Positions 44,142 to 56,264 of a stretch of DNA of 64,000 nt are shown here, one piece after another (positions within the stretch are counted from its first letter, which is position 1; each line of letters begins with the position of its first letter). The notes beneath the pieces are model-generated. The model saw nothing but the letters and a program-made list of their open reading frames with translations. It made no database searches and was not told where the DNA came from. Location of the stretch: positions 24,193 through 88,192 of the forward strand of contig JAWPHD010010957.1 of assembly GCA_037043455.1 (NCBI GenBank), written 5' to 3'. The translations under genes were made by a program, and so were the position numbers. Source of the DNA: Cyrtodaria siliqua. Taxonomy: Eukaryota; Mollusca; Bivalvia; Adapedonta; Hiatellidae.

Positions 44142-45015
44142 GCTCCATAGGGTTGCCGTTGGCGTAAAAATCGAATAATAAATAATCTATCTCTTTAAAT
44201 GACAGGTTGCATTCAATGCTTTACGATAAGCTGTCAAAATATTGCATGCATCTGAAAAGCGTGAAGAGGGATAGCAATCCTGAACGGAAGTTTTTGATCT
44301 GGTTTATAATGAAATTGTCTAAGAAAGATTATGAAGAGGATAGCAATCCTGAACGGAAGTTTCTGATCTTGTTTATGATGAAATTGTCTGAGAAAGATTA
44401 TGTTTAGCGTACTGAAAACAAACTATACTATTTAACCAACCATCCAAATCGCATATTTATTCTGGTCACCATTAAACTACTATAGCAGTGTGTGGGCGGG
44501 TACCTAAAGCACATGGGGGCGGTTTCACGCTTAGTTTACTATCAAATTCAAGCTACTGAAACTTGTCTGGAAATCCGTCTGGAAGGCAGTTTTATAGCAA
44601 ACCCTTTTCATTTATTTACCCGCGATCGACAAAACAACATCAAAAATGCATACCCATTCACTGAAAAATATATAGTCGGCTATTTTTCTCTCTTTTTTGA
44701 ATTCTTTGTTTCCAATGGACCCATTTTAAATACCTACAACGGTTTAGCTGTCCCTTATAGCTGCAATATGTTGCATTATGTATTGTCAAAAACCGTAACT
44801 CGAAACAATTGTCTTGTTCTGTAGTATTTTGTCATGGAACTATTAGAGGATGGTCATATACTTGTGTGTACCAAAAAAACAATATGTACGTTAGAAACAA
44901 GTTTAGACCATCATGTTTATGAAATTATCTTTATACTTTCCTACTGCCATCCAGTTTTGTAAAGGTTCTGCTCCATCGGGTTGCCGTTGGCGTAAAATTC
45001 GAATAATAAATAACA
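44142..45015 (+). repeat. Local duplication, copy 2, with direct-repeat ends
   Basis: GCTCCATAGGGTTGCCGTTG with its AATAATAAATAA continuation lies at 44142-44186 and again at 44970-45015, 828 bp apart, so the unit was itself part of a tandem arrangement. A 69-bp internal tandem duplication (44270 and 44339, GATAGCAATCCTGAACGG) is in frame with a 66-codon ORF (44207-44407) whose single-unit form is at 42307-42522. Function unknown. Confidence 0.85.
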
Positions 45016-45819
45016 ACACTGTTGTTTTTTTAAATATAGTATAATTGTTCAATCGTTTTATACCTTTTTAAGGATAGATGTTTACATTAATTTTACATAA
45101 ATTAAATAAACGGGAATCTGAAATCCGCATGGAGAGTAACGAAATGCAATCAAGGCTTCTGGTCCGACGATGCTTAAAACTGTAAACATGAAACATAACT
45201 GGAAAGTAAAAGCGACTGAACACATATTACACTATTGGTTAGACAACCGAGTTAAATAGAACTGAGGATTTCGTCGCACCAACAGAAAAGGTACATACCG
45301 GGCCAACCGGAATTAACGTTTCAGGTCCAATTTACATCGAGAAAAGTAATTTAAATAGGCATAGCACCTTCTTATCTGCAAAATTCAGGAAAATCCTGCA
45401 AATTTAACTTAAGACACTCCATTTACCCTAAAGCCAAGATCATTGATTTCTGCCAGCGCTCAAGTCGCTCCTGAATAAAGCACAGAACTCTCGCCAATAA
45501 TTCATGTTGTAAAGCAGTGGATCTGTTTCTCTAAATGACATGCCACACCCACAGCCGCCGTGCATCGCCTAAAATATTACACGTTTACGATTAAAAATAT
45601 CTAAATAAATAAGTTGTTTGCAACTGCCATTAAGCATTCTTTGTTTTGTGGTGTTATTTATTGTCTTACAATAAGAAAAGTGTTAGTCGTAATATCTAAC
45701 TTGTATGTTTTCAAATAAACCTTCTGTCGTCTTGGTGAGATAGTTTTAGCAGATTTCTTTTACGGAATTTTCAAACTGAACTAAAATAGTACCAGCTAAC
45801 ATATCAAGGGGGTAGAGTT
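45016..45819. other. No gene seen
   Basis: No repeat partner recognised. Confidence 0.4.
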
Positions 45820-46716
45820 TTAGCTCGCCTGAGCAAAAAGTGCTCAATGGTTAGCTATTGTGACCTCTCTTCGTCCGTCGTCCGTCGTCTGTGGTCAACT
45901 TTTGGCTTGTTTACACGATAGAGGCCACATTACTTGAGCAATCTTAACCAAACTTGTCCAGATTGTATTTGACTATAATATCTCGGACGAGTTTGATAAT
46001 GGGCAAGTTCGGACTAGTAACACCAGAGTTATGGCCCGTGAATTAGCAATAAATGCAATTTTTCATCTTGTTTACACGATAGAGGCGACATTTCTTGAGC
46101 AATCTTAATCAAACTTGCACATAAAACTTATCAGTAAGCATTGGTATGATATCTAGTTTTGCATTTGTGTTTTTTTCCGGTTCGTTGATTTTTGACGGAG
46201 TTACTGCCGATTGACATTTTTCTTTAAATTTCTTGTCGGCGCTACTCCTCCTAAATGGCTTGTTGGATTTATACTACATGCAGTATTTAGTATAATTATG
46301 TGTTGTCTAGTTGTGCAAATCGATGTAGATCAATAAAGTCTTAGACAAGTTCGACAAACAGTTAGATGTTGTTAGTAACGATAGAGTTATTGCCCTTGAT
46401 TTATTGAAAAATGCTATATTGTGTTTTCCTTTGTTAAATCTGTAGCTACTTCATGTTTTATCTGATATTTACCAAATTTGTTTAGAATGTTAATATCAAT
46501 GTAAGCTTAAACAAGTTGCCTGATTCCTATCCATCCATATACTCCACCCACCCCCACCCCCACCCCCACCCACTACCCACTCAGCCCTACCCCCTCGCGT
46601 TTTTATGAAATCTCATTTATAGAAAGTGGGACAAATTAAAAAAAGACCCATGCCAGCCTCGATACAGCTGACTTAATTCCCATGATTACCAGGTGAGCGA
46701 TCTAGGGCCATCTTGC
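45820..46716. mobile_element. Hairpin-headed tandem-core repeat H4
   Basis: The head TTAGCTCGCC is followed by the perfect hairpin TGAGC...GCTCA (45830-45846) and GTCCGTCGTCCGTC. Body units carry TTGTTTACACGATAGAGGC, TTGAGCAATCTTAACCAAAC and CAGAGTTATGGCCC (46022). The far end CCAGGTGAGCGA (46689-46700) is a near inverse of the head and is followed by GGGCCAT, comparable to the H2 end. The minus-strand terminus reads hairpin then GAGCTAA, as in H2. Confidence 0.65.
46539..46600 (+). other. C-rich tract, possible G-quadruplex on the minus strand
   Basis: CCACCCACCCCCACCCCC and further CCC runs lie inside H4. Confidence 0.65.
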
Positions 46717-48727
46717 TTTACATTCATTCATTGGATTTTTTTACATACCAAATCCCTTAAAACATCTTCTTAATATTTAGATCATTTAGACATAATTTTT
46801 ACAGAACAAAATTAACTTTTAACAATAGAAATATTAAAAATAAAAAAGTGTCTGCAAGTTACAATAGGTCTACAAATGCTAATGTACTTATGATTTGTTA
46901 AGAACAGCATGAAAATATGTAAATATTGTTTTATATGGTGGTCATCAGTGCATCACAATATCCAGAGAGAACTTGAAAAAAAAACATATAGTTGTGTTAT
47001 TACGTTTACCGAATAACTAAATGTTGGCGGTTTTTGTAAGAAAGAAATGCTGACTGTATTTCTTTTTTACCATTCTAATACACTCTATATACTTTATTCA
47101 TAAGTAGTTCTGAATAGACTTTTGTCGTGACTTTTTTTGGGAGTAGGAAATCTTTCTAAAACAAAAGCGACTGATTTACAAAGTAGTTTGAGGATATGAC
47201 TGTTGAAAGAATATTATTATCCAGATACCGCTAAGGCAATAGGACAGAGCATCCTGAAAGACACGTTTCAAAAGAAGGTAGTTAAGTATTATTTTAAACA
47301 GACAGCAGGTTGTCTAAATGGGCGAAAAGTCTACATGCAGTAAACACCGATGGTGACATTTTCAAGTATGTTTCCAGTTAACAATTGTTCCAAGGTCTCA
47401 TTACAACGGCTTGTTGTATGGCCATCCTATTGCAATGTGGATTCAACTGGTCAAATCTTGATGAGCAGTATTCCGCATATGCAGCAGCAGCAGTACAACT
47501 TTTGCGTGCATACCATCACGTGCAAACATGGACCTGGAACATTTATCTTACGTACCTTCAGAATAGATATGGGACTTTGTTATAAATCCTGTTATAACAG
47601 ATGACCTATCTGTTCCTTTATAACTTCCAAATGTTATCAAGTTATCTTGCGAAACATGGTTTCATACTTTACTTGCAGAAAGCACAGACTTCCCTGTATT
47701 GTAACATGCTGTGACAGCAGGAGAGTAGGTAGTTGTAGCATATACACCGAACAAAAATTTTAAGTATTTTGTTTTGACTCATGTTTGTAAAACGTTTATT
47801 TTTTGTTTAAATTGTTACATCTTTTGAGAGTTACCCTCCCTTTATATGAAAACATGAAATGTGCTGATAATACATATGACATGAGCCAAAGATCGCTTAA
47901 AGATATAAAATTCTTAAAATTGGTATGAAATAATAGAAAAAAACATAAAACTTTGACCCATTTATCGCAGATTTTCCGTTTATAAAAAAATGAAATATGG
48001 ATAATCTTAAATTACCTCTCTTTAAATTGAATATTGTTTGAAATTCAAGGAACGGTAATTCAGCGTTAACATTAAATATTTCGAAAATTTCTTTTGCAAA
48101 CGAATTTGTAGTGGTAATGCTAGTAAAACATGATGTCAAAATAATTTTAGAATTAGGAACATCGGAAGCTTCACTACTTCGAAGTACTTATCCTATATAC
48201 CCAGTTGTATAAGTGTTATAACTTATTTCTAAGAAAACACATTGACTTAAAAGTTTTAAAATATGTTCATGCAATCAGATAAGACGATTTACACTCGTTA
48301 TTTTGCAGTTTAACCGTATCTCTAATCAAGCTCAAAATACACAAAACAATGAGAATATTATTGACATATTCTTAGATAGGTACTTAGCAATTTGGTTTAG
48401 TATATACTAGATTCAGAATGCTAACATGCATCAACATTCGGCAGATGAAAACGTAGTATTCTGTTAGAGATGTTATCATGAGTGTCTAATACCTCTTACA
48501 ATATGTTTGCGATGTATGTTATTTTCCGAGCTGAGTTTTCTTTAAAACTACTTTTGTTTCTAAATTGATCTTTTCTCAACCTAAAATCGAAATATCACTT
48601 CCTTCGGTTCTGTTAATTGGCATACGTTTTTCTTCTACAATGGAATTTACATATTCATATTATGAGTTTGAGTTTAATTATCAAAATTATTTAGAAAGCG
48701 TGAAGGTTTAAAGACTTATTCTATTAT
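46717..48727. other. AT-rich; one less AT-rich patch without a supported gene
   Basis: 47340-47605 is of balanced composition with overlapping ORFs of 84 and 66 codons and a CAG run. Neither product is recognisable, so no gene is called. Confidence 0.4.
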
Positions 48728-48992
48728 CATTACGTGGACCAACCTAAATTCAATTTAGCGATGGGAAAGCTTATATTACCAGGATTGTATAACGGATATT
48801 TCGACAAATATTGCAATACTGAAAAAATGCGATGAACTGTTTAAAATTACATATTAAATGTTTTAATTTTACAATTTGCAAATTTTTTAAGCCGAAATTA
48901 AGGTTTTATTTTATACCCCAGCCAACCCCGTTTTCGATTCTTGGAGAAGGGGTTGGATGGGGTATGAAAGTTAATACTCTGACCACGTAATG
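48728..48992 (-). mobile_element. MITE family M1, copy 3
   Basis: The ends are CATTACGTGG and CCACGTAATG. The interior is the reverse complement of copies 1 and 2 and includes the foldback ATACCCCAGCCAACCCC/GGGGTTGGATGGGGTAT at 48911-48966. Confidence 0.85.
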
Positions 48993-49874
48993 ATTCTAAG
49001 ACAAATGCATGACATCCATTTAATTCTTTTTAAGATGTTTTTCTGTATTCGTCACATTTTTGTTTTCTTTATGTGCAAAAACCTGCATCTCCCTAACATT
49101 TCAAAATAACATTTTTCAAATTTTGGCGATTTTATTTTGCATTTTAACTTCGGAACTTTTTGTCTGTATTTTAACACTTCTTTATTTACATTGTCATTAC
49201 TAGTGAAAATACTTTGTTTTGTTAAAAATAAATTTCCAAAAATCTTTTATTTTACGCTTATTTGTGTTAATTTCCCAAAAAAATGTCAAAATGTATAAAG
49301 TTTGTTTATTCCAACCTTGTCACATGTACATGAATATAATAGCAAGCTTGAAGAACATTCAACTGCTTTATATTGCAATACAATTATAATTCTCACAAAT
49401 ATTCCAGTTTTCAACGGTTTGGGTTTAAATTTCTATATTAATGGCCAAAAGAAATGGCATTTTCAAACCTCTGATCCTTTAGAACTATTTTTTCTGTAGC
49501 TCATGCAAACTTTACATTTAAAAATAACATGAAAATATCTGTTTTGCTATGTTTTATGTATAACTTAAATTTAAAAAAAAACAATTCCAAAAATCAGCGA
49601 CTTTAATTTTTTGTTGATTTCCGCCAAATTTTCAAGATTTACCTCAAGAAATATTTTTACAACATTTGTTTTGTTAATTGGAAGTGTTAATATTTTTTAT
49701 AATTATTCCAAACTTTTATGCTTCTTCCTGCCAAATATTGCATATTTACAAAACGTATGGAGCATTTATACATGTAAACAACATCTGGCAAATATGTTTT
49801 GCATAAATTAATGAAAAAATGCTGAAATATCTCTCAAAAATGAGAAAACAATTAATTCATAATTGTGTTTTTCG
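48993..49874. other. AT-rich stretch; no gene seen
   Basis: No coding signal or repeat partner recognised. Confidence 0.4.
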
Positions 49875-50065
49875 CTGAAATAGTGTTGTGGACTTTAGCG
49901 AAAACGTTTGTGGTCTTTAGCGACAATATTTTTTGTGAACTTTAGCGGAAAAAATTGTGGACTTTGGCGTTCGTTTTTCTCTGGACTTTAGCGGAAATGT
50001 GTGTGGACTATAGCGGAGTTGTGGACTTCAGTGGAAATTTATGCGGACTTTAGCGGTGGCACAGG
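49875..50065. repeat. Iterated GGACTTTAGCGG motifs
   Basis: GTGGACTTTAGCGAAAA-type motifs occur about nine times at 15-27-bp spacing and end CGGACTTTAGCGGTGGCAC. The TTTAGCGG core and the GCGGTG(G)CAC/GCGGTGCTAC ends echo the 33630-34026 element. Only one arm is seen. Confidence 0.75.
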
Positions 50066-50702
50066 GGTGGCTATTATTATTGTTGTTGTTTCAGATTTAT
50101 TTTCTTCTTCAGTACTTCTTACGGTTCGGTCTCATTGGCTTTCGGAGAATATGTTCGACTTACGAAACAGTATAATGGCGGCGTATTCAAAATGGGGATA
50201 TTATTAATAGTGGTTTGAATGCTAGGACTATGCATATACGTATAAATATGGTGCTTACACAACCGATGTTAATTTGTTTCGTCAGAATATATGTACTGGG
50301 TGAATGAATTGCTACGTATCAGTTAAACGTTCCGACCATTGCCTTTAATAATGAAATGAGTAAGTACTGTGCACTTTACCTGTTCCTTAGAATTGAATTA
50401 AAAGTTGATTGCAAAGGCAATTTTGATTAAACTAGAGAAAAAGCTTCCACATATATAGCTACCCACTCCTTCTCTGTCTTGCCATTGAACGAACATCAAT
50501 AAAAACTCCATCGATCACGTTTTTGTTTGTGCTTTCTAAGCTTCGTAATTATGTAATAATGAATTCAAGTTATCTGTATTATAAATGACAAATTGTAAGA
50601 GCACGTGTTATCGATTAACTTATAATACAAGCGTTCCAAGCGTTCCATAGCGCTGTATAACTGTAGGAGCGTCAATGTTAACATAGTCAACACATATCTA
50701 CC
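50066..50702. other. No gene seen
   Basis: No repeat partner recognised. Confidence 0.4.
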
Positions 50703-51196
50703 TTAAAAGTAGGTATAAAGTAGGAATAAAGTAGGTATAAAGTAAGTATAAAGTAGGTATGGTATAAAGTAGGTATAAAGTAGGTTACTTTATAAAGTAG
50801 GTATAAAGTAGGTATAAAGTAGATATAAAGTAGGTATAAAGTAGGTTACTTTATAAAGTAGGTATAAAGTAGGTATAAAGTAGGTTACTTTATAAAGTAG
50901 GTATAAAGTAGGTATAAAGTAGGTTACTTTATAAAGTAGGTATAAAGTAGGTATAAAGTAGGTATAAAGTAGGTTACTTTATAAAGTAGGTATAAAGTAG
51001 GTATAAAGTAAGTATAAAGTAGGTATGGTATAAAGTAGGTATAAAGTAGGTTACTTTATAAAGTAGGTATAAAGTAGGTATAAAGTAGATATAAAGTAGG
51101 TATAAAGTAGGCATAAAGTAGTTATAAAGTAGGCATAAAGTAGGTATAAAATAGGCATAAAGTAGTTATAAAGTAGGTATAAAGTAGGTATAAAAG
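50703..51196. repeat. Minisatellite, 11-bp unit with palindrome-bearing higher-order units
   Basis: The unit is GTATAAAGTAG (about 40 copies). GGTTACTTTATAAAGTAGG occurs six times at about 40-75-bp intervals, and each holds the 14-bp perfect palindrome TACTTTATAAAGTA. The minus ORF here is a by-product. Confidence 0.93.
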
Positions 51197-51607
51197 TCGA
51201 GCAGGAAATGTAGTATTCACAGAACATACACGATTTCAAAATAAACAAATCATAATTCAAAATTAAATCAAAATTAGAACTGGAATATGTGACACTACAT
51301 TCATAAAATGGTAATGATTGAGAGAGCAGTGACAAAAGGCCTCCGTAGTTGCATTTTTTAAGATTTATATAATCAAGACTACGCAAAATCAAAATAAACT
51401 TTTCAATATTAAAAATGTAGCATTCATATACAAAATATTTAACACCGTTGTTGTTGAGTTTTGTCTTAGGATAATGTTGATTTCTTATTGTCTGCGAAAT
51501 CTTATATCCCTAAAACAGAAATCTTATTGTTAAATCTGGATTTGGCAATAACATATTACTTTGCGTTCTTGCGACACTAAATTGAGGAAATTATCATTCA
51601 AAGAGAG
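51197..51607. other. AT-rich stretch; no gene seen
   Basis: No feature recognised. Confidence 0.4.
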
Positions 51608-51718
51608 TGGTTTTTGTCTCGCCTTTTGAAAACATGCGAGACATAGACGCCGCTAATGTTGGCGGGCTCGACGATTTCAACATATTGTATTATAACGTTT
51701 TGTCCTTGGGAGTAGAAT

Positions 51719-51961
51719 GTTCAAATTTCATATATAACCTTCTGGTCAGTGTCCGTCTTAATACCAATAACTTTCAACCCTCCAACTGACCTTGGGTCCA
51801 AGCCAATGTCACTTAAATACATGTAACGTCACGCACTTTGCAAATATTGACGGTACATGTATTTAAATGACCTATGACACCGCCCCAGGATCAGTTGGAG
51901 GGCTGGAGGTTATTGGTATTAAGACGGACAATGACCAGGAGTTTATATATGAAATTTGAAC
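51719..51961. repeat. Inverted repeat with about 113-bp arms
   Basis: Left arm 51719-51833 and right arm 51849-51961 are close reverse complements (GTTCAAATTTCATATATAA at the ends; GTCCGTCTTAATACCAATAA inside) with a spacer of about 15 bp. Confidence 0.9.
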
Positions 51962-52621
51962 TATATAACTTATAACTTTTTTTCCTTTGGAGTAGCTAGG
52001 GTGTTCAAATTTCATATATAACATTACATGTTATTGTTTTTCTTATTACAGTAATATCAGCCTCCAACTGAACCTGCGTCAAGGTCAGTTGCCTCTTAAA
52101 TACAAGTACCGTCTCCAAAAAAAATGTGGTAAAGTCGTTTATAACTTTGTTGTTCTTTAGAGTACAGTGTTCAAATTTCATATACATATAACCTCACTAA
52201 CATTCTTCTTATTATTCTAAATAACTTTCACCCTCCAAATGACCCTGTGTCAAGGTCAGTTGTCGCTTAAATACATATACCGTCTCCAAATTTCCCAATA
52301 CATGTATATTCTCCAAATTTGACTATATTTAGCACTATAAAATTGTGGAGTACCAGATTTCATATCTTAACTCACAGCCACTGGACATTGCTCTTGGCCA
52401 GCCATAAACTATATTCGCTTCTGTTTTAGATACATACACATTTCAAAGTACGCACATTTCAATGTGAGTTTTATAAGGTTTGACAGGAACATAATTACTT
52501 GAACTTTATGTCCGCTACTGCAGCTGGGTAATTTGATACTCCAGTAAAAGTTTATCACAGACATGTTGATTAAACTGTGAAATATAATTAACATTGTATT
52601 GTGTTATAGTACAGACCAGTA

Positions 52622-53257
52622 GAGATTTTTGTTATTACTTGCTATTTGTTTTTATACCTGATATGGTTAGATAGAATGAAAATGGACGCTCCTGCATCTG
52701 TTTACAATCTTTCCATAGCAATCCGTTACGCATCACAAAGCCTAAAACTCATGTTGACCCCCTTGTTTATAGTGTAAAAATTAAAACAACATGGCGGCAT
52801 TATTTTTAGAAATTGTCGTCTGCGCATGTCTGTTTCTAGGGTTCGGATGTACCAAATAAAACATAGGTTATGCAGGATGGTGTTGTCGTTAACTGTTAGC
52901 ATCTCCAGCAATCGATCATACTTATCTTTTATTTTGGAATGAAAAACATTATATCTAGTAAATAAAAGGTAGGTAAATAGTATACTGCGTTTATATTTTA
53001 TTATTTACACCACTATTGGTCAGCTGATTTTTTAAATCACCCTACCCTAGAAAAATGGAATGTTCCGCTGTCGCCATTTTGGTTTCGACTATCAATAACA
53101 TTACATGTAAACAGAGGGGGTCAAAATGATTATTTGGCTTTGCTAAGCTTAGAGGATGGCTACACGAAGATTGCAAACAGATTCAGGAGCGTCCGCTTTC
53201 ATTCTATTCAATCATATCAGGTATGAAAACATATAGAAAGTAATAAAAAGAAATCTC
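52622..53257. mobile_element. Foldback element, about 190-bp arms
   Basis: Arms 52622-52805 and 53070-53257 are inverted: shared blocks are TATACCTGATATGGTTAGA, GGACGCTCCTGCATCTGTTT, TTTGACCCCCT-like and CATGGCGGCA/AATGGCGACA. The spacer is about 265 bp, AT-rich and without ORFs. Confidence 0.85.
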
Positions 53258-53800
53258 GATTCATATTCGACGTTTAGGCACTCTGAAATGCACAGTAGTA
53301 TACGTTTTATAAAATCACCAACAGAATTGTGCTTGATTCAAACACTTGACAATTGACTGACACAAACACAATATAATTAGATGGTAATGTTCAGCAATTA
53401 CAGAAAGTCAAAATATATTTATCCAAATTACACATTCAATATAATATGCACTTACAAGGCTCCAGAATAATAAAATGGATCTTTGAATAAAATAATATAT
53501 ATTTTGAGAACAATTTATGAATGAAATATTTTTTAAACCAAGGCTTAGTGTTCCCTGAAAAGGTTTGAACTGTTGCAAAATTTATATTAAATACAATGGT
53601 CAGACTTCATTGTCACTAAATACAGGTACATCTCCAATGTGACTATGTTTTGTTAGTATTAAAATGCAACCAGTAACCCTTCAGAGTACAGTGTTCCAAA
53701 TTGCATATATAGTCTCATTTGCATCCAACTGAGCCTGGGTCAAAGGCATGCTGACTAACAAATACACATTCTCCAAATTTTACTTTTAAAATAAAAATAT

Positions 53801-54673
53801 AATCACCATACAATGCTTACGTGCTGGTCTCTAATAACATAGACTTGTCAGTTGTTTATTTGACACTAAAGTAATGGCCATTCTCTTTAGAACAGTTGAC
53901 ATTATCTTATTTCTATTTGCCATTGTGATTAGACTGTCGGATATAACTAGGGTTTTAACAGACTGCCAGATACAATCTCTACCCAGAGTACACTCGTTCC
54001 TCATTTGACTCTGTCAACGTCAAAGGAAGTAGGGCGAACGGTTAGGTCACGTGATTATTCAAAAAAGTTATGACGATGTTTATAAATCCTTTTGCGTGAT
54101 CTGCAAAGATAAAATATAAATAATTACAATTTTTATTTCTATGAGTTAATTTTTTTTAGTAATTTTCTGCTATCGAGCTCCGGTTTGAAATGTTTACATA
54201 TGCGTTTCGATTGAGGAGACCTAAGTACGTATTATTTTTGTAGTAAAATAATCTCGATTAAAACTAAATTGTTTTCATGCATTATTTCAAATCTTGCGAC
54301 ATCTAATTTGCAGATATTCTGAAAATTATAGTTACACAAGAAATATAAAAGTTTCAGGCAAACATATTCCAAATTAACAGGTTTTACCAAAATGTTGTAA
54401 TTTAGTAGAGATATATGTGAGTGCAAGGAACGATAACTCTGCGTGGAGATTGTGCCAGATAATCAGATTTGATAATAGCAACGTAATTTTGTACTTTAGT
54501 ATTGTTACACAAATCTTTAAAAGTCATATATATATTAATAATGTTTGACTGTTTCAAATAGTCCATTATTATTTATAATACTTATTTGAAATACATTGAG
54601 TATGAAACTGTATGATTAATTTCAACATCTGCATTTACCATGTGTATTAATTAAGCTCCTTTTCTGAAAAATA
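53801..54673. other. AT-rich stretch; no gene seen
   Basis: No feature recognised. Confidence 0.4.
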
Positions 54674-54860
54674 TGAATTGAATTGAATTGGGTTTTAAGG
54701 CGCACTTGAAAGGTTATATGGCGCCTAACAGGCATGAACATGCCAGGCTCATCCTCCATGTACATCGAGATAAAATATGGTAAATGGGCCTAGAACCTTC
54801 TCACCCTGAACTGCAGAGTTGCTGCAATTCTATCGTAGAAACTCATTTACGCTGGAACCA
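54674..54860 (-). mobile_element. SINE family S3-like 3' part, reverse
   Basis: The (GAATT)n tail at 54676-54690, then GGGTTTTAAGGCGCACTTG and GGTTATATGGCGCCTAAC, mirror the 3' end of the S3 SINE at 22060-22137. The tRNA head was not found. Confidence 0.6.
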
Positions 54861-55360
54861 CGTTTATTGTTTTGTTTTTCTGCCACTGCTCTTATGGTGT
54901 GATCGAGATGGCACCTGAAACAATGCAGGGATCATGATGAAGACATTTAATGAACATGAACTAAAAATGATAAAATGAACATGAATTTGGGGGGATTCTA
55001 CCCCTCTGCCTATCCCTCCAAAGGGATCTGCAGTGGCCCTATTCTTTGCCCCGTGACCAAACGGGGCCCCCGGGAACCACACGGGACCTGAAACATATGA
55101 AGGACCATTTAAAAATCATAACAACCAGAAGATGAAGGTTGCTCTAATCATGTTTAATGGACATGTCGCTTTAGGCGAGACACCATGTTGCACGCAACTC
55201 TTGTTTTTTGTAAGTATTCATAATAATTATATTCCTTCCAATAATTCACTGGCGATCATATGAAAGCGATAATTCGAGGGTTTTACGCGCAACTGTTGTA
55301 ACCTTAAATAAATAAAGAACATTATACAATAGCTTCGCACTGAGCCATTAACATGTCACT
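54861..55360. other. GC-rich patch within AT-rich DNA
   Basis: 54990-55090 is clearly GC-richer, with CCCCG...CGGGG and GGGCCCCCGGG pairings. A 72-codon minus ORF spans it but has no recognisable features. GGCGAGAC near 55174-55181 recalls the H5 head. Confidence 0.4.
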
Positions 55361-55364
55361 CTAC

Positions 55365-55745
55365 GCCCAGTATTGTACGGAATCCCGTCTGGACGCAATC
55401 TCGCGTGTGAGCTATACACAACAGAGCTAGAATTTGACATTTACTCGATACTGAAGGCTAGATTCGGACTAACATGCGATATTTGGTCTTGTTTGCGTTC
55501 GGGGTTCACGTTTTCGTCACGGCGGACCGAGAGCGTGAGAATCGCATTCTCGTCGGAATCTCGCCTGTTTGTTTTCTCGATGTATAAGGTAATACCGCGA
55601 TATTGTACGACTCTTGCATTTTCATCCAAACTCGCCATACCTTCTCAACCTAAGCTAGCAAACTATTTCGAGTCTCGTCGTTCACGCATTCTCATCCATT
55701 TTTCGCAAACTTGCTATATCGTGTACAAAGAGAGATCATGAGATT
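55365..55745. repeat. TCTCGC-rich segment, possibly related to the 13.5-kb foldback
   Basis: TACGGAATCCCGTC at the left and many TCTCGC/ATTCTCGTC motifs recall 13484-14101, but the long inverted arms are not evident. A 122-codon ORF lacks any ATG start and features. Confidence 0.4.
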
Positions 55746-55985
55746 GCGAGGTACAAATGGGTTTTTCTATTATAACGTTCAAATGTAGGATAATGTAATG
55801 GTATATGTATGGTACGTATATAATTTACGGATGCAAATTGTGATAAAGATAATTTAAATGAGAAAACCGTTTTCACTTATTGTTACAGAATGAAGAATGA
55901 CGTAAATTTAGAAATTTCTGCTGGTGGTTACGTTATTCAATAATCGTTTTCTAAAAATGAAGTGCAAAGCATTTCTTGTTTTCGA

Positions 55986-56035
55986 GTGCAAAACCTCTCA
56001 CGCCTCCTAGCATCGGCTTAAGCCTTATACTTTAA
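55986..56035 (+). repeat. Dispersed repeat R2, copy interrupted by the TTAA element (left flank)
   Basis: AACCTCTCACGCCTCCTAG and GGCTTAAGCCTTATACTTTAA match 25098-25140. The continuation (CACGAAGATTGGGCT) is found at 59478-59494, beyond the inserted element. Confidence 0.75.
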
Positions 56036-56169
56036 TTAAAGCTACACAGTCTCTATTTTAACTGGTAATATCTCATGAATATGAATGAGTCACGTGTGAA
56101 GTAGTTTCGAATCAACGAACACCCCAAAAGTCGGTATATAAGCAGAAATCGATGCGTAAAATTTCACAT

Positions 56170-56264
56170 AAGTCCAGACTCTATTGTGCCCATCGCGTCA
56201 GGTATACCCTGACGTGTTCGTTGGCGGACGGACTATAAACCTTAGAATTACACACACACACACT
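56170..56264 (+). mobile_element. 95-bp retroposed fragment with 12-bp target duplication
   Basis: AAAATTTCACAT occurs at 56158-56169 and 56265-56276. The insert ends in an (AC)n tail and includes GGTATACCCTGACGTG and GGACGGACTATAAACC. Copies 1 and 2 lack it. It is probably a 5'-truncated SINE. Confidence 0.85.

Larger units (their letters stand above)
51608..53800. mobile_element. Hairpin-headed tandem-core repeat H5 (interrupted)
   Basis: GTCTCGC (51616-51622) pairs perfectly with GCGAGAC (51636-51642) in the head. Degenerate units with GTTCAAATTTCATATATAAC, CCTCCAACTGA and GTCAAGGTCAGTTG, then AAATACA and CCGTCTCCAAAT, lie at about 51719, 52005, 52161 and 53690, with a partial one near 53600. 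A 636-bp foldback (52622-53257) separates the last units. The right end is not defined. Confidence 0.55.

Noticed and set aside
44142..45015. Solo LTR retrotransposon
   Set aside because: Direct repeats of only about 45 bp without TG...CA ends, primer-binding site or gag-pol; tandem duplication is simpler.
47350..47604. Overlapping 84- and 66-codon ORFs
   Set aside because: Balanced composition is suggestive, but neither frame has recognisable features and they contradict each other.
54864..55082. 72-codon minus ORF in a GC-rich patch
   Set aside because: No recognisable domain or splice context; the patch adjoins a SINE end and looks repetitive.
55373..55741. 122-codon plus ORF
   Set aside because: Begins at a non-ATG codon, composition follows TCTCGC motifs, no domain seen.
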